The position numbers and the translations under genes are program-made. From assembly GCF_038070315.1 (NCBI RefSeq), contig NZ_JBBPCC010000001.1:781384-845383 (forward strand): a stretch of DNA of 64,000 nt, read 5' to 3'. Below are positions 16,357 through 24,511 of this stretch, one piece after another. How positions within the stretch are numbered: position 1 is the stretch's first letter; each line of letters starts with the position of its first letter. This DNA is from Paenibacillus_G filicis (GTDB lineage Bacteria; Bacillota; Bacilli; Paenibacillales; NBRC-103111). A model generated the notes under the pieces. It saw only the letters and a list, made by a program, of their open reading frames with translations, was not told the origin of the DNA and did not search any database.

Positions 16357-16869
16357 CTATTCCCAGGCAAATTTGGTCGTCAGCACATCGGCGAACTTCT
16401 TGCTCTGCTCTCTGCGCTGCCTGCGCATCTCCGAGCGATGCTCGGCCGTTTCATGCAGGCGGATTTCCTCGGCCGTCTCCGGCACAACGGCAGGCACCGT
16501 CACCGGACGGTTCTGCTCATCGAGCGCAACGAAGGTCAGGAACGAGGTAGCGGCAATATCCCGTTCCCCGGTACGCAGGTCCTCCTTGATCACCTTCACG
16601 AACACCTCCATGGAGCTGCGGCCCGTCCAAGTGACGAAGGATTCGAAGCAGACCGAATCCGTAGGCCGGATCGGCGTCAGAAAGTCGACCGAGTCGGTCG
16701 ATGCGGTGACGACGCTGCACCGGCAATGCTTATACGCGGCGATGGAGGCGATATCGTCGATATAAGCCATCAGCTTGCCGCCGAACAGGGTATTGTGGTT
16801 ATTCACGTCCGTAGGGAATACACGGTTCGTCTTGTAACATCGGGTTTCTTTGACATAGCGCTGCTCCAT
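16357..16869 (-). CDS. Acyl-CoA thioesterase, hotdog fold (YkhA/YciA-like)
   Basis: A 170-residue hotdog thioesterase that hydrolyses acyl-CoA. Family elements: VFPTDVNNHNTLFGGKLMAYID with the catalytic Asn-His region, ASTDSVDFLTPIRPTDSV and the ATSFLTFVALDE strand. This matches the BACH/YkhA group that acts on medium to long chains. A charged tail with many Arg and Glu residues follows. The start is the first ATG in frame with an AGGAACC-type site. It appears to be monocistronic. Confidence 0.82.
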   Translation of the reverse strand: MEQRYVKETRCYKTNRVFPTDVNNHNTLFGGKLMAYIDDIASIAAYKHCRCSVVTASTDSVDFLTPIRPTDSVCFESFVTWTGRSSMEVFVKVIKEDLRTGERDIAATSFLTFVALDEQNRPVTVPAVVPETAEEIRLHETAEHRSEMRRQRREQSKKFADVLTTKFAWE

Positions 16870-17216
16870 ACTGTGGGGTTCCTCCTCGGGATGCGGCGTC
16901 CCGGCCTTGCAGCTGTTCCTGCAGGGTTGCCGCCGGACGCTCGTTTGCCCACATTATACATCGCCATCCTCACCTGCGGCTATATGCAAGCTCAGATTGC
17001 AGGCAGGCTCTCATGCAGGCTACCCGAGGACACCATGGGTGCATCAGATACAGTCACGTCACCCTATGCTCGGCCTCCCCCTATCCGGGCCCGATTACCG
17101 CTGTTCCCCACCTCATCCTCTATCACATTGCTCCCGGGCCCTTCATCGGGTACACTTCTTAACGAAGAACCCTGAGTTGTGCACCATCCATCGCCCCCAA
17201 GAAGGAGTTGTATCCC
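16870..17216. other. 347-bp intergenic region without a recognisable element
   Basis: It lies between the divergent thioesterase and the 70-residue hypothetical gene. Short palindromes are present (for example GATGCGGCGTCCCGG and CCCGGGCCCTTCATCGGG), but I see no convincing gene, riboswitch or promoter pair. The final 20 bases hold the RBS AAGGAG of the next gene. Confidence 0.5.
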
Positions 17217-17429
17217 GTGGCCCAGAACAGGCGCCTGATTACTGATCAGGACTTTCAGGAAGCGTTAGATAGCCAGAGGCGTATCCGTGTGTTTAAGGAC
17301 GATCATGTCATTGATTATGGCGGACTGATTATCCGTTTCAGTGACGATACCGTAGTGATTCAATCCGGTGTCAGCGACTTGACCTATCATTCGCGGAACG
17401 GCTGTGAATTTTTCGAAATGCGCAAGTAA
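17217..17429 (+). CDS. Hypothetical 70-residue protein
   Basis: A small cytosolic protein I do not recognise. It starts at GTG (17217) with AAGGAG 9 bases upstream; the in-frame TTG at 17208 is too close to the RBS. The second half is beta-rich, with alternating hydrophobic residues (GGLIIRFSDDTVVIQSG), and it has one Cys near the C-terminus. It ends 51 bases before the TetR gene, on the same strand, and may share its transcript. No function is proposed. Confidence 0.6.
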   Translation: MAQNRRLITDQDFQEALDSQRRIRVFKDDHVIDYGGLIIRFSDDTVVIQSGVSDLTYHSRNGCEFFEMRK

Positions 17430-17480
17430 GCACTTGTGGGCCCCCTAGTTCCACTGCTTGCTGAGAAAGGAGGCATCCCT

Positions 17481-18095
17481 ATGCCGAGAAATCCGGAAAG
17501 AGATCAGCAGCTGCGCGAGCAGCGCAAGAAGCTGCTGTTAGATTCTGCCCTGCAGGTCATCGCCAAGAGAGGAATCGGCCTGACGAGCATCCAGGATATC
17601 GCCAAGGCCGCGGGGCTGTCCGTCGGCAATGTGTATACGTATTTCAGCTCCAAGGACGAGCTGTTCAGCGAGCTGCTGCGCCGGGCTCAGACCGAATACG
17701 GCATCAGCGTGACCCTGCTGGCCGAACTGGACGAAGATCCTCTCCTTAAGCTGCGTAGAATGTGTGCCGAGTGGCTCGCACTGGAAACGAATTGGGCGTT
17801 CACCATCATCCTGCAAACCGTCCGGACAAATGAAATGGTACCTGCTGACATCCGTCAGGCGGTCACCGACCGCTTCACCGCCAATCTGGAGCCAGTGGCC
17901 GACATCATGCGCCAGGGCCAGCGAAGCGGGCAGATTCTGAACGGCGATCCGCTGCAGCTAGCCCTCTACTTCGTTAGCTTGATCCAGGGGCTGACGCTCC
18001 AGCAAGCGCCCGGCTATGTGATTCCCGTCCCGGTGAACCCGGACGACATTGTCCGCCTGTTTGAAGCTAAAAACACGCATGCAAAAAACATTTGA
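17481..18095 (+). CDS. TetR/AcrR-family regulator
   Basis: A 204-residue TetR-type repressor. The N-terminal helix-turn-helix covers about residues 12-60: LLLDSALQVIAKRGI, then TSIQDIAKAAGLSVGNVYTY, then FSSKDELFSELL. The C-terminal ligand domain is all-helical. A textbook AAAGGAGG site precedes the ATG at 17481. It sits directly upstream of the organosulfur cluster; that cluster's -35 box overlaps this gene's stop codon, and a 28-bp palindrome follows the -10, so it is inferred to regulate the cluster. The inducer is unknown. Confidence 0.85.
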   Translation: MPRNPERDQQLREQRKKLLLDSALQVIAKRGIGLTSIQDIAKAAGLSVGNVYTYFSSKDELFSELLRRAQTEYGISVTLLAELDEDPLLKLRRMCAEWLALETNWAFTIILQTVRTNEMVPADIRQAVTDRFTANLEPVADIMRQGQRSGQILNGDPLQLALYFVSLIQGLTLQQAPGYVIPVPVNPDDIVRLFEAKNTHAKNI

Positions 18096-18121
18096 CAACG
18101 ACAGGCCGTCGTAGGTAGAAT
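18092..18121 (+). promoter_or_regulatory. Sigma-A promoter of the organosulfur cluster
   Basis: TTGACA (18092-18097), 18-bp spacer, TAGAAT (18116-18121). The -35 overlaps the TetR stop codon. Predicted start near 18128. Confidence 0.75.
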
Positions 18122-18132
18122 GACTTCAAGAC

Positions 18133-18160
18133 AACAAAACGAATACATATTCATTTTGTT
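18133..18160. promoter_or_regulatory. 28-bp palindrome, candidate TetR operator
   Basis: AACAAAACGAATA (18133-18145) and TATTCATTTTGTT (18148-18160) are inverted repeats with one mismatch around a CA centre. It sits just downstream of the predicted start site, a position where a bound repressor would block RNA polymerase. Confidence 0.65.
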
Positions 18161-18201
18161 AAATGCGATTCATACGACATGTGATCGACCAGATAACTGG
18201 A

Positions 18202-18249
18202 GATTTAACGTGCCCGTCGTCAGGGCTGTCCGTTGAATCTTCTTTTTTT
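18202..18249 (+). terminator. Possible attenuator in the organosulfur leader
   Basis: GATTTAACG (18202-18210) pairs with CGTTGAATC (18231-18239, one G-U), with an inner GCCC/GGGC pairing, followed by TTCTTTTTTT. It lies about 75 nt into the transcript and 60 bp before the binding-protein gene. Confidence 0.6.
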
Positions 18250-18309
18250 ACCCTTAAACCAACTAAGAAGGTAAGAATAATTGTTTTAATGAAAAGGAGC
18301 TATGGATTC

Positions 18310-19347
18310 ATGAGAAAAATGAACGTGTTGCTGGCCGGGCTTATCGGTTTATCTATCTTGGTCTCCGGCTGCGCCAGCCCGACAGCCGCTCCGGGAACCG
18401 GCGTTAGCCAGGCCGGTGGAGCCGACAAATACGCAGGACTCACCGTGAAGCTCGGTGTACAGGGCAGCTCTGGGATGTTCCGCAAGGCGCGCGACGCCGG
18501 CTGGTTCGAGGACGCCTTCGGGAAGCTAGGCGTCAAGGTCGAATGGGCGGAATTCCAAAGCGGGCCCCCGATGACGGAAGCAATGGCTTCCAACCGGCTG
18601 GACTTCGCCGGACTCGGCAACATGCCGGTTATCGCCGCACAGGCAGCTGATATCAAGTTCTCCATCATCTCCCAGGCGCTGGAGGGAACGAATAATGTGG
18701 CGATCATCGTGCCGAAGGGCAGCGCCATCCAAAGCATCGATCAGTTGAAAGGCAAGAAGGTCGCCGTAGCCAAGGGCAGCAATGCCTTTAATTTCCTGTA
18801 CCGGGGACTGGAGCAGGCCGGTCTGAAGGCCTCCGAGCTGGAGATTATCCAGCTTCAGCCGGACGAAGCGCAGCCTGCCTTCGAAGCCGGCAAGGTGGAT
18901 GCCTGGGCCACGTGGGATCCGAGCATAACGCTGAATACGTTGACAGGCAAAGCCACCGTACTCGCTGACGGCGCGAAGCTCGGCGTGCTTTCTCCCAGCT
19001 TCTATATCGTTCGCCAGCAGTTCGCTGACAAGTATCCGGAGCTGGTTACTTTGTACTTAAAGGTACTGGAGCAGACACGGGTCTGGGAAGCGGAACATAC
19101 GAAGGAAGCCTATGAGAAGTATGCCGGGGAAAACAAGGCGCCGGCCGCTCTGATCGAAGCGATCTATAAGCGTTCGCCCAATGTCAACATTCCGGTCACC
19201 AAGGAGGTTATCGCCGAGCTTCAGAAGACGGCGGACTTCCAGTATTCGATCCAAAATATCCGCAAGCAAGTCGATGTCTCGAAAATCGTTCATAACCAGT
19301 ACCTCGAGGAAGCGCTGAAGCAGGCTGCTCAGGAACCTAAGAAATGA
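18310..19347 (+). CDS. Sulfonate/organosulfur ABC transporter substrate-binding lipoprotein (SsuA-like)
   Basis: A 345-residue lipoprotein. The signal sequence ends at the lipobox LVSGC (lipidated Cys near residue 21). The mature part is an NMT1/SsuA-type binding protein: LTVKLGVQG, GPPMTEAMASNRLDFAGLGNMP, QLKGKKVAVAKGSNA and KVDAWATWDPS. Such proteins bind alkanesulfonates, taurine or nitrate-like anions. The start at 18310 is chosen over 18289 because AAAGGAG lies 10 bases ahead. The adjacent flavin monooxygenase favours an organosulfur ligand. It overlaps the next gene by 4 bases. Confidence 0.88.
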   Translation: MRKMNVLLAGLIGLSILVSGCASPTAAPGTGVSQAGGADKYAGLTVKLGVQGSSGMFRKARDAGWFEDAFGKLGVKVEWAEFQSGPPMTEAMASNRLDFAGLGNMPVIAAQAADIKFSIISQALEGTNNVAIIVPKGSAIQSIDQLKGKKVAVAKGSNAFNFLYRGLEQAGLKASELEIIQLQPDEAQPAFEAGKVDAWATWDPSITLNTLTGKATVLADGAKLGVLSPSFYIVRQQFADKYPELVTLYLKVLEQTRVWEAEHTKEAYEKYAGENKAPAALIEAIYKRSPNVNIPVTKEVIAELQKTADFQYSIQNIRKQVDVSKIVHNQYLEEALKQAAQEPKK

Positions 19348-20159
19348 GCCGCCTGCGAGACGCCGGAGCCTCCAGGCTCCTCTCGGTGCACGGAGCCAAC
19401 ATCGCGCTCGGCCTGCTTGTGCCTGCAACCCTGCTGGCGGTCTGGCAGATCGCAGGCGCGATGGATATGCTGAACCCGGTGCTGCTTCCGACACCGCTCG
19501 TGATCCTGCAGGAGCTCGTCCACCTGACCTTGTCCGGCGAGCTGCTGCGCGATGTCGGCATCTCCCTCTGGCGCGCTTTGCTCGGCTTCCTGCTTGGCGG
19601 CGGTCTCGGGCTCCTGCTGGGTCTCTTGGTCGGGTTCTCCCTCCGCACGGAGCGGCTGCTCGATCCGTCGCTGCAGATGCTGCGTACGCTGCCTCATCTG
19701 GCGATAGCTCCGCTCTTCATCCTATGGTTCGGCTTCGGGGAATCCATGAAGATTCTGCTGATTGCCAAGGGTGCGTTTTTCCCTTTGTATGTCAATACGT
19801 TTCTAGGCATCCGCTCGGTCGACAACCAGCTGTTCGACGTCGCCCGGGTGCTGCAGTTCAGCCGCCGCCAGCTCATTACGAAGCTGGTTCTGCCTGCAGC
19901 GATGCCCAACATTTTTCTCGGCATCCGCCTGTCGGTCGTCGTCGCCTGGCTCGGCCTTGTCGTCGCCGAAATGATGGGCTCCAGCTCCGGCATCGGCTTC
20001 CTAATCAACGACGCGCGCTACTTTTCCATTACGTCAGTAGTCTTCGCAGGCATTATCGTTTTTGCGCTCGTCGGGAAGCTCACAGACTCGCTGATCCGGC
20101 TGCTGGAGCGCAGACTACTGCGCTGGCAGGACAGCTACAAGGGGGAGGGCTGGTCATGA
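19344..20159 (+). CDS. ABC transporter permease (SsuC/TauC-like), first copy
   Basis: A 271-residue BPD-type permease with about six membrane helices. The cytoplasmic coupling region for the ATPase is visible as VARVLQFSRRQLITKLVLPAA, the EAA-like loop. The segment LLDPSLQMLRTLPHLAIAPLFILWFG is typical of SsuC/TauC/NrtB. The ATG overlaps the stop of the binding protein (ATGA), and its own stop overlaps the second permease in the same way. It pairs with the paralogous copy that follows, presumably as a heterodimer. Confidence 0.88.
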   Translation: MSRLRDAGASRLLSVHGANIALGLLVPATLLAVWQIAGAMDMLNPVLLPTPLVILQELVHLTLSGELLRDVGISLWRALLGFLLGGGLGLLLGLLVGFSLRTERLLDPSLQMLRTLPHLAIAPLFILWFGFGESMKILLIAKGAFFPLYVNTFLGIRSVDNQLFDVARVLQFSRRQLITKLVLPAAMPNIFLGIRLSVVVAWLGLVVAEMMGSSSGIGFLINDARYFSITSVVFAGIIVFALVGKLTDSLIRLLERRLLRWQDSYKGEGWS

Positions 20160-20980
20160 AGACACAGGCTGTGCCGCTTCCAAGCAAGCCGCTTCTGCTG
20201 CAGCAGGGCTGGCTGCATCACATCCCTGCGCCCCTGCATGGCTGGATCGTGCCTGCAGCCGTCACAGCCGTCTGGCAAGCCGCAGGCTCCGCGGGACTGC
20301 TGTCCCCGTCTGCGCTGCCAACGCCGCTCAGCATAGCGGCCAGCTTTGTCGAGCTCTGCGCGAGCGGCGAGCTGTACCGTCATCTTGCGATTAGCGCCTG
20401 GCGGGCCGGACTAGGCTTTCTGCTCGGAGGAGCGCTCGGGCTGCTGCTCGGGATGTTCGCCGGGCTCGGCAAGCTTGTTGAGCGGACACTGGACCCGTCG
20501 CTGCAGATGCTGCGGGCGGTTCCGCTTCTGTCGGTTATCCCGCTATTCATCCTGTGGTTCGGCATCGGCGAGTTTTCCAAGATTCTGCTGATCTCACTCG
20601 GCTCCTTCTTCCCCGTGTACGTGCATACGTTCTTGGGCATACGCAGTCTCGACCGTAAGCTGTACGAGGTATCCCTGATCTTCGAATATTCCGTCTGGCA
20701 GCGTGCCGTCAAGCTGATTCTGCCTGCGGCGCTTCCGCAGCTTCTGCTCGGCATTCGGCTCTCGCTCGGCGTCTCCTGGCTGCTGCTCGTCGTAGCCGAG
20801 ATGATGGCTGCCAGCGCAGGCATCGGGTATATGATTCAGGATGCCCGCACGTTCTCCAATACGCCGGTCATCTTTGTCGGCATTATCCTGTTCGCCTTGA
20901 TCGGCAAGCTGTCGGATTCGTCCGTCCGCCTGCTCGAAAGACGGTGGCTCCACTGGCAGAACACCTACCGGGGGCTCTAG
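20156..20980 (+). CDS. ABC transporter permease (SsuC/TauC-like), second copy
   Basis: A 274-residue paralog of the preceding permease. Nearly every block of copy one is mirrored: TPLSIAASFVEL, DPSLQMLRAVPLLSVIPLFI, HTFLGIRSLDRKLYEV and VVAEMMAASAGIGYMIQDAR. It begins at 20156 with GGGGGAGGG upstream. Two permease genes with one binding protein imply a heterodimeric pore. No ATP-binding gene follows, so the ATPase must be encoded elsewhere or shared. Confidence 0.88.
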   Translation: MKTQAVPLPSKPLLLQQGWLHHIPAPLHGWIVPAAVTAVWQAAGSAGLLSPSALPTPLSIAASFVELCASGELYRHLAISAWRAGLGFLLGGALGLLLGMFAGLGKLVERTLDPSLQMLRAVPLLSVIPLFILWFGIGEFSKILLISLGSFFPVYVHTFLGIRSLDRKLYEVSLIFEYSVWQRAVKLILPAALPQLLLGIRLSLGVSWLLLVVAEMMAASAGIGYMIQDARTFSNTPVIFVGIILFALIGKLSDSSVRLLERRWLHWQNTYRGL

Positions 20981-21018
20981 CCCCCGATTCCAAGCCCACG
21001 AAAGGCAGGCTCAAGCCT

Positions 21019-22374
21019 ATGAAGCGTTCCGATCAGCTCCACTTGGGAGCTTTTATTTATTACGCCGGACACCATCAGGTCGGCTGGCGCCATCCCGAAT
21101 CCCGCGCTAGAGACTTGTTTGATTTCAAGCTGTACCGCGAGCTGGCACAGACGGCGGAGCGGGGCAAGCTGGATATGATTTTTTTCGCCGATCTGCTGTA
21201 TGTGCAGAATGTCGGCCAGGCGGCAGCCGGTATGCTGGAGCCAGTCGCCCTGCTATCCGCTCTATCCACAGTGACGGAGAGGATCGGGCTCACGGCCACC
21301 GTGTCCACGACCTACAACGAGCCGTACAATGTCGCCCGCAAGATGGCTACGCTGGACTTCCTCAGCGAGGGCCGGGCCGGGTGGAACATCGTCACCTCAC
21401 AGCTCGACATCGAAGCGTACAACTACGGACGTTCCCATCATCCCGAGCACGGGCTCCGCTATGAAATGGCCCGGGAGTTCGTCAGTGCCGTAACCTCCCT
21501 CTGGGACAGCTGGCAGGATGACGCCCTCGTCATCGACAAGCAGGCCGGACTTTTCGCCGATGAGGCCAAAGTAAAGCCCATAGACTTCGCCGGACAATGG
21601 TACAGCACGCGGGGGCCGCTCAATGTGCCACGCCCTCCGCAGGGCTATCCGGTCCTGATCCAGGCCGGCTCCTCGGGCCCTGGACAGGACTTCGCCGCCA
21701 ACTACGGGGAGGTCATCTTCACGGCGCAGCAATCGCTGGAGGCGGCGCAGCTCTTTTACCGCGAGGTGCACGACAGGCTGGCCGCCAACGGCAGGTCCCC
21801 GGACAGCTTGAAGATCATGCCGGGTCTGGCGCCGATTATCGGGGATACCGAGGAGGAAGCTTGGCTCAAGTACCGGGAGCTGGAGGAACTAATCCCGGAT
21901 AGTGTCATCCTGCCGGGACTGTCCCAGATGTTGAACTTTGACCTGAGGCCGTATCCGCTCGATGGAGAACTGCCAGATATTCCTGATCCGGTAGAGGCGT
22001 CCAACGGCATGAAGAGCCGGGTCAAGCTGGTCATGGATATGGCTAGAGGTGAGCAGTTGTCCATCCGTCAGATCGGCCGGCGCCTGATCGGGGCGAGAGG
22101 GCACCGGCAGTTCATCGGAACCCCAGAGCAGCTCGCGGATACGATGGAGGAGTGGTTCCAAGAACGCGCCTGCGACGGGTTCAATATTATGCCGCCGGTG
22201 CTGCCTGTCCATCTGAACGACTTCGTTGACAAGGTCGTGCCGATCCTGCAGCAGCGCGGTCTGTTCCGTACCGAATACACGGGGCATACTCTGCGCGACC
22301 ATCTCGGACTTTCCAGGCCGGAGGCCGGACATTTTCGCCGGGAGAAGGAGCAGCCCGTAGAGCGGAGAGCTTAA
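21019..22374 (+). CDS. FMN-dependent monooxygenase, NtaA/SnaA/DszA group (luciferase-like)
   Basis: A 451-residue bacterial-luciferase-fold oxygenase using reduced FMN. The N-terminal blocks LHLGAFIYYAGHHQVGWRHP and KLDMIFFADLLY, plus GWNIVTSQLDIEAYNYG and VLIQAGSSGPGQDFAA, point to the NTA monooxygenase/DszA-like group. Members oxidise nitrilotriacetate, EDTA, dibenzothiophene sulfone or related compounds. With the SsuABC-like transporter upstream, desulfonation or organosulfur breakdown is likely (inference). The ATG at 21019 has AAAGGCAGG ahead; the frame extends into the permease but without an RBS. No flavin reductase is adjacent. Confidence 0.85.
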   Translation: MKRSDQLHLGAFIYYAGHHQVGWRHPESRARDLFDFKLYRELAQTAERGKLDMIFFADLLYVQNVGQAAAGMLEPVALLSALSTVTERIGLTATVSTTYNEPYNVARKMATLDFLSEGRAGWNIVTSQLDIEAYNYGRSHHPEHGLRYEMAREFVSAVTSLWDSWQDDALVIDKQAGLFADEAKVKPIDFAGQWYSTRGPLNVPRPPQGYPVLIQAGSSGPGQDFAANYGEVIFTAQQSLEAAQLFYREVHDRLAANGRSPDSLKIMPGLAPIIGDTEEEAWLKYRELEELIPDSVILPGLSQMLNFDLRPYPLDGELPDIPDPVEASNGMKSRVKLVMDMARGEQLSIRQIGRRLIGARGHRQFIGTPEQLADTMEEWFQERACDGFNIMPPVLPVHLNDFVDKVVPILQQRGLFRTEYTGHTLRDHLGLSRPEAGHFRREKEQPVERRA

Positions 22375-22413
22375 CCGGAGAGGCAGCACGCGAGGCGTAC
22401 CCGCCCAACGAAC

Positions 22414-22469
22414 ATCAAACAGACAGGCCACCTTGGTTCAGAGGAACCAGGACGGCCTGTCTGTTTGAT
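22414..22469. terminator. Terminator after the organosulfur cluster
   Basis: A perfect 16-bp stem: ATCAAACAGACAGGCC with GGCCTGTCTGTTTGAT, around an inner CTTGGTTC/GGAACCAGG pairing. It separates the cluster from the convergent exonuclease gene. Confidence 0.8.
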
Positions 22470-22519
22470 TAACGTATAAGTCTATGCAGCAGAATGACGC
22501 CTGCATCATACTTCTAAGG

Positions 22520-23443
22520 CTAAGATACCGCCGTAAGCCGCTCGATTTCCTTCACCAGGCTGTTGAACTCGAGCTCCGTGAATTTGTCGTGCACCGTCCG
22601 GTAATCCGGGCTCCACACAGCTTCCTCGATCGCACAGTCCACAGGCGCCTCGCAATAGATCGTCGCCAGCTCCCGGCACAAATGCAGCATCTCCAGATCG
22701 GCTTCGATCTTGGCCTTGACGGACTTCGTCAGCAGCTCCAGATTCTCGACGATGCCGTCGATGGAGCCATGCTCCAGCAGCAGCTTCACAGCTGTCTTCT
22801 CGCCGATTCCCTTGACGCCGGGGTAATTATCGCTCGTATCTCCGATGAGCCCCTTCAGATCAATGAACTGGAGCGCGGTGAGCTGCTTCTCGGCCAGCAG
22901 CGTGGCCGGATCGTAGACAGCGTAGTTGGACGCTCCCTTTTTCATGATGATGACCTTTACCCGATCCGTCACCAGTTGAAGCATATCGTGGTCTCCTGTC
23001 AACACGTGCACATCATGCCCCAGATTCGCTCCGAACTTGCGGGAAAGCGTCCCAATACAATCATCAGCCTCATACCCGACTATACCCACATTCGGAATGC
23101 CGAAGCTGGAGACGACCTCCTTGACCAGATCGAATTGCGGGATCAGCTCAAGCGGCGCATCCGGCCGGTTGGCCTTGTAATTCGTAAACTTCTCCGTGCG
23201 GAACGTTTGGCTGCCCATATCCCAGCAGCAGATAACATGTGTCGGCTTGAACGTCTTGATCGCATCCAGCAAATACTTGACGAAGCCGAATATTGCATTG
23301 GTCGGGGTTCCATCGCTCGTTTTGCGGATATAGCCGCCATACGAGTTAGCATAAAATCCGCGGAACAGCAAGGCCATGCCATCTACGAGCAGCACATTGC
23401 CCCGCTGCACGGCCGCAACGTCCGTTGTTGTGATAGCTTCCAT
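22520..23443 (-). CDS. ypcP: 5'-3' exonuclease, Pol I-type FEN domain (YpcP/ExoIX-like)
   Basis: A 307-residue stand-alone version of the DNA polymerase I 5' nuclease domain. Metal-binding Asp/Glu clusters are visible in LLVDGMALLFRG, YEADDCIGTL and LTGDHDMLQL. The helix-hairpin-helix segment is GDTSDNYPGVKGIGEKTA. It acts on flaps and RNA primers in replication and repair. The start at 23443 follows GATTATCGATATGGAAGC-type sequence with a weak RBS; no better in-frame start exists. Confidence 0.88.
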   Translation of the reverse strand: MEAITTTDVAAVQRGNVLLVDGMALLFRGFYANSYGGYIRKTSDGTPTNAIFGFVKYLLDAIKTFKPTHVICCWDMGSQTFRTEKFTNYKANRPDAPLELIPQFDLVKEVVSSFGIPNVGIVGYEADDCIGTLSRKFGANLGHDVHVLTGDHDMLQLVTDRVKVIIMKKGASNYAVYDPATLLAEKQLTALQFIDLKGLIGDTSDNYPGVKGIGEKTAVKLLLEHGSIDGIVENLELLTKSVKAKIEADLEMLHLCRELATIYCEAPVDCAIEEAVWSPDYRTVHDKFTELEFNSLVKEIERLTAVS

Positions 23444-23558
23444 ATCGATAATCGCTCCAAATCTTTTTTACTCAGTATACCACAGCTTGTCCACCCGCTC
23501 GACCGGAACCGGCAACTCTCTTCTCTCCATGCCTTCCCTAATAAGCATCGAAAATGAG

Positions 23559-24308
23559 TTATTCCTGCTGCTTGTCCCTTATGACATATCCGGGTCCGGG
23601 CTCCAGCTCGCGGAAGCCTGCCATGCGTCTGGCCTGACATCCGATAGGTCTCCCGCTCCCGATCATAAGCACGTTGCAGATCTCGCCGGCATGGGCTGAA
23701 GGTAAGACAAATGCCCGGGTATAAGAGAACGACTCGCTTAGGGTCGTATGGACGGCGTTGATGACCGGGTCATGCTCGCCTTTTCCCATCAGGTTCAGCA
23801 GCACCATGCCGTGGCCGTTCAGCTTATCGCGGATGATATCGAAAAACTCCCTGGAAATCAACGTTTGGGGAGTTCCCTTCTCCGTGAAAGCATCCAGCAC
23901 AACGCAGTCATACGTATGCGGTTTTTCTTGCTCCAGAATCCGGCGCCCATCGCCAATCGTCACATTGTCCAGGCGGTAGCCGAACCATGTCCGGCTTAGC
24001 TCCACAACTCTTGCGTCAATCTCTGCTACTTTGCACCGTTTTCCCGTCAGATGTCCAGCAATAGTGCCGATTCCATGTCCGATAATAAAGACGTCTTCGG
24101 ATTCAGGGACATTATGCTTCAGCAGATGAATCATAGTCCTCGGATATTCAAATAGCATACGCTCCGGATGATTTAAATCTATAGCCCCTTGCGTATCCCC
24201 ATTGGCAAATTGCAGCACCCGAAAGCTCCCCTTCTCGCCATACCAATCGGTTGTATCGTACACCGTGATTTCCTGATGAAATCCGGATTCCTGAACCCGT
24301 ATATGCAC
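23559..24308 (-). CDS. Spermidine-synthase-like methyltransferase-fold protein
   Basis: A 249-residue Rossmann-fold protein of the spermine/spermidine-synthase-like family. Motifs: EDVFIIGHGIGTIAGHLTG (nucleotide-binding loop), CKVAEIDARVVELSR (ribose-binding Asp/Glu), and YDCVVLDAFTEKGTP in place of the catalytic DxxD loop of true SpeE. It lacks the complete polyamine-binding signature, so it may bind SAM-like ligands without making spermidine. It starts at GTG (24308) with AAGGAG 9 bases ahead. It is monocistronic and the function is uncertain. Confidence 0.7.
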   Translation of the reverse strand: MHIRVQESGFHQEITVYDTTDWYGEKGSFRVLQFANGDTQGAIDLNHPERMLFEYPRTMIHLLKHNVPESEDVFIIGHGIGTIAGHLTGKRCKVAEIDARVVELSRTWFGYRLDNVTIGDGRRILEQEKPHTYDCVVLDAFTEKGTPQTLISREFFDIIRDKLNGHGMVLLNLMGKGEHDPVINAVHTTLSESFSYTRAFVLPSAHAGEICNVLMIGSGRPIGCQARRMAGFRELEPGPGYVIRDKQQE

Positions 24309-24511
24309 TGAATATTCTCCTTCTCAGGCCGGGTAACCGGGCCTTCTCGCGCTCTTACGCTGGATACCTGTGACAGTCAGTATAGCATTAGCGTTCTCCG
24401 TTTCACACCCCGTCTCTGTTAAAGCTCGGTATATATCTGCTTCTGATGCAAACAGGCGGAGTCCAGCATTCGCCGGAATCCGCCATGTTTCCCTATACGA
24501 TGGAGTTTGGT

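Noticed and set aside
23559..24308. True spermidine synthase
   Set aside because: The DxxD-type polyamine site and typical N-terminal domain are not intact, and no speD-like gene is near.
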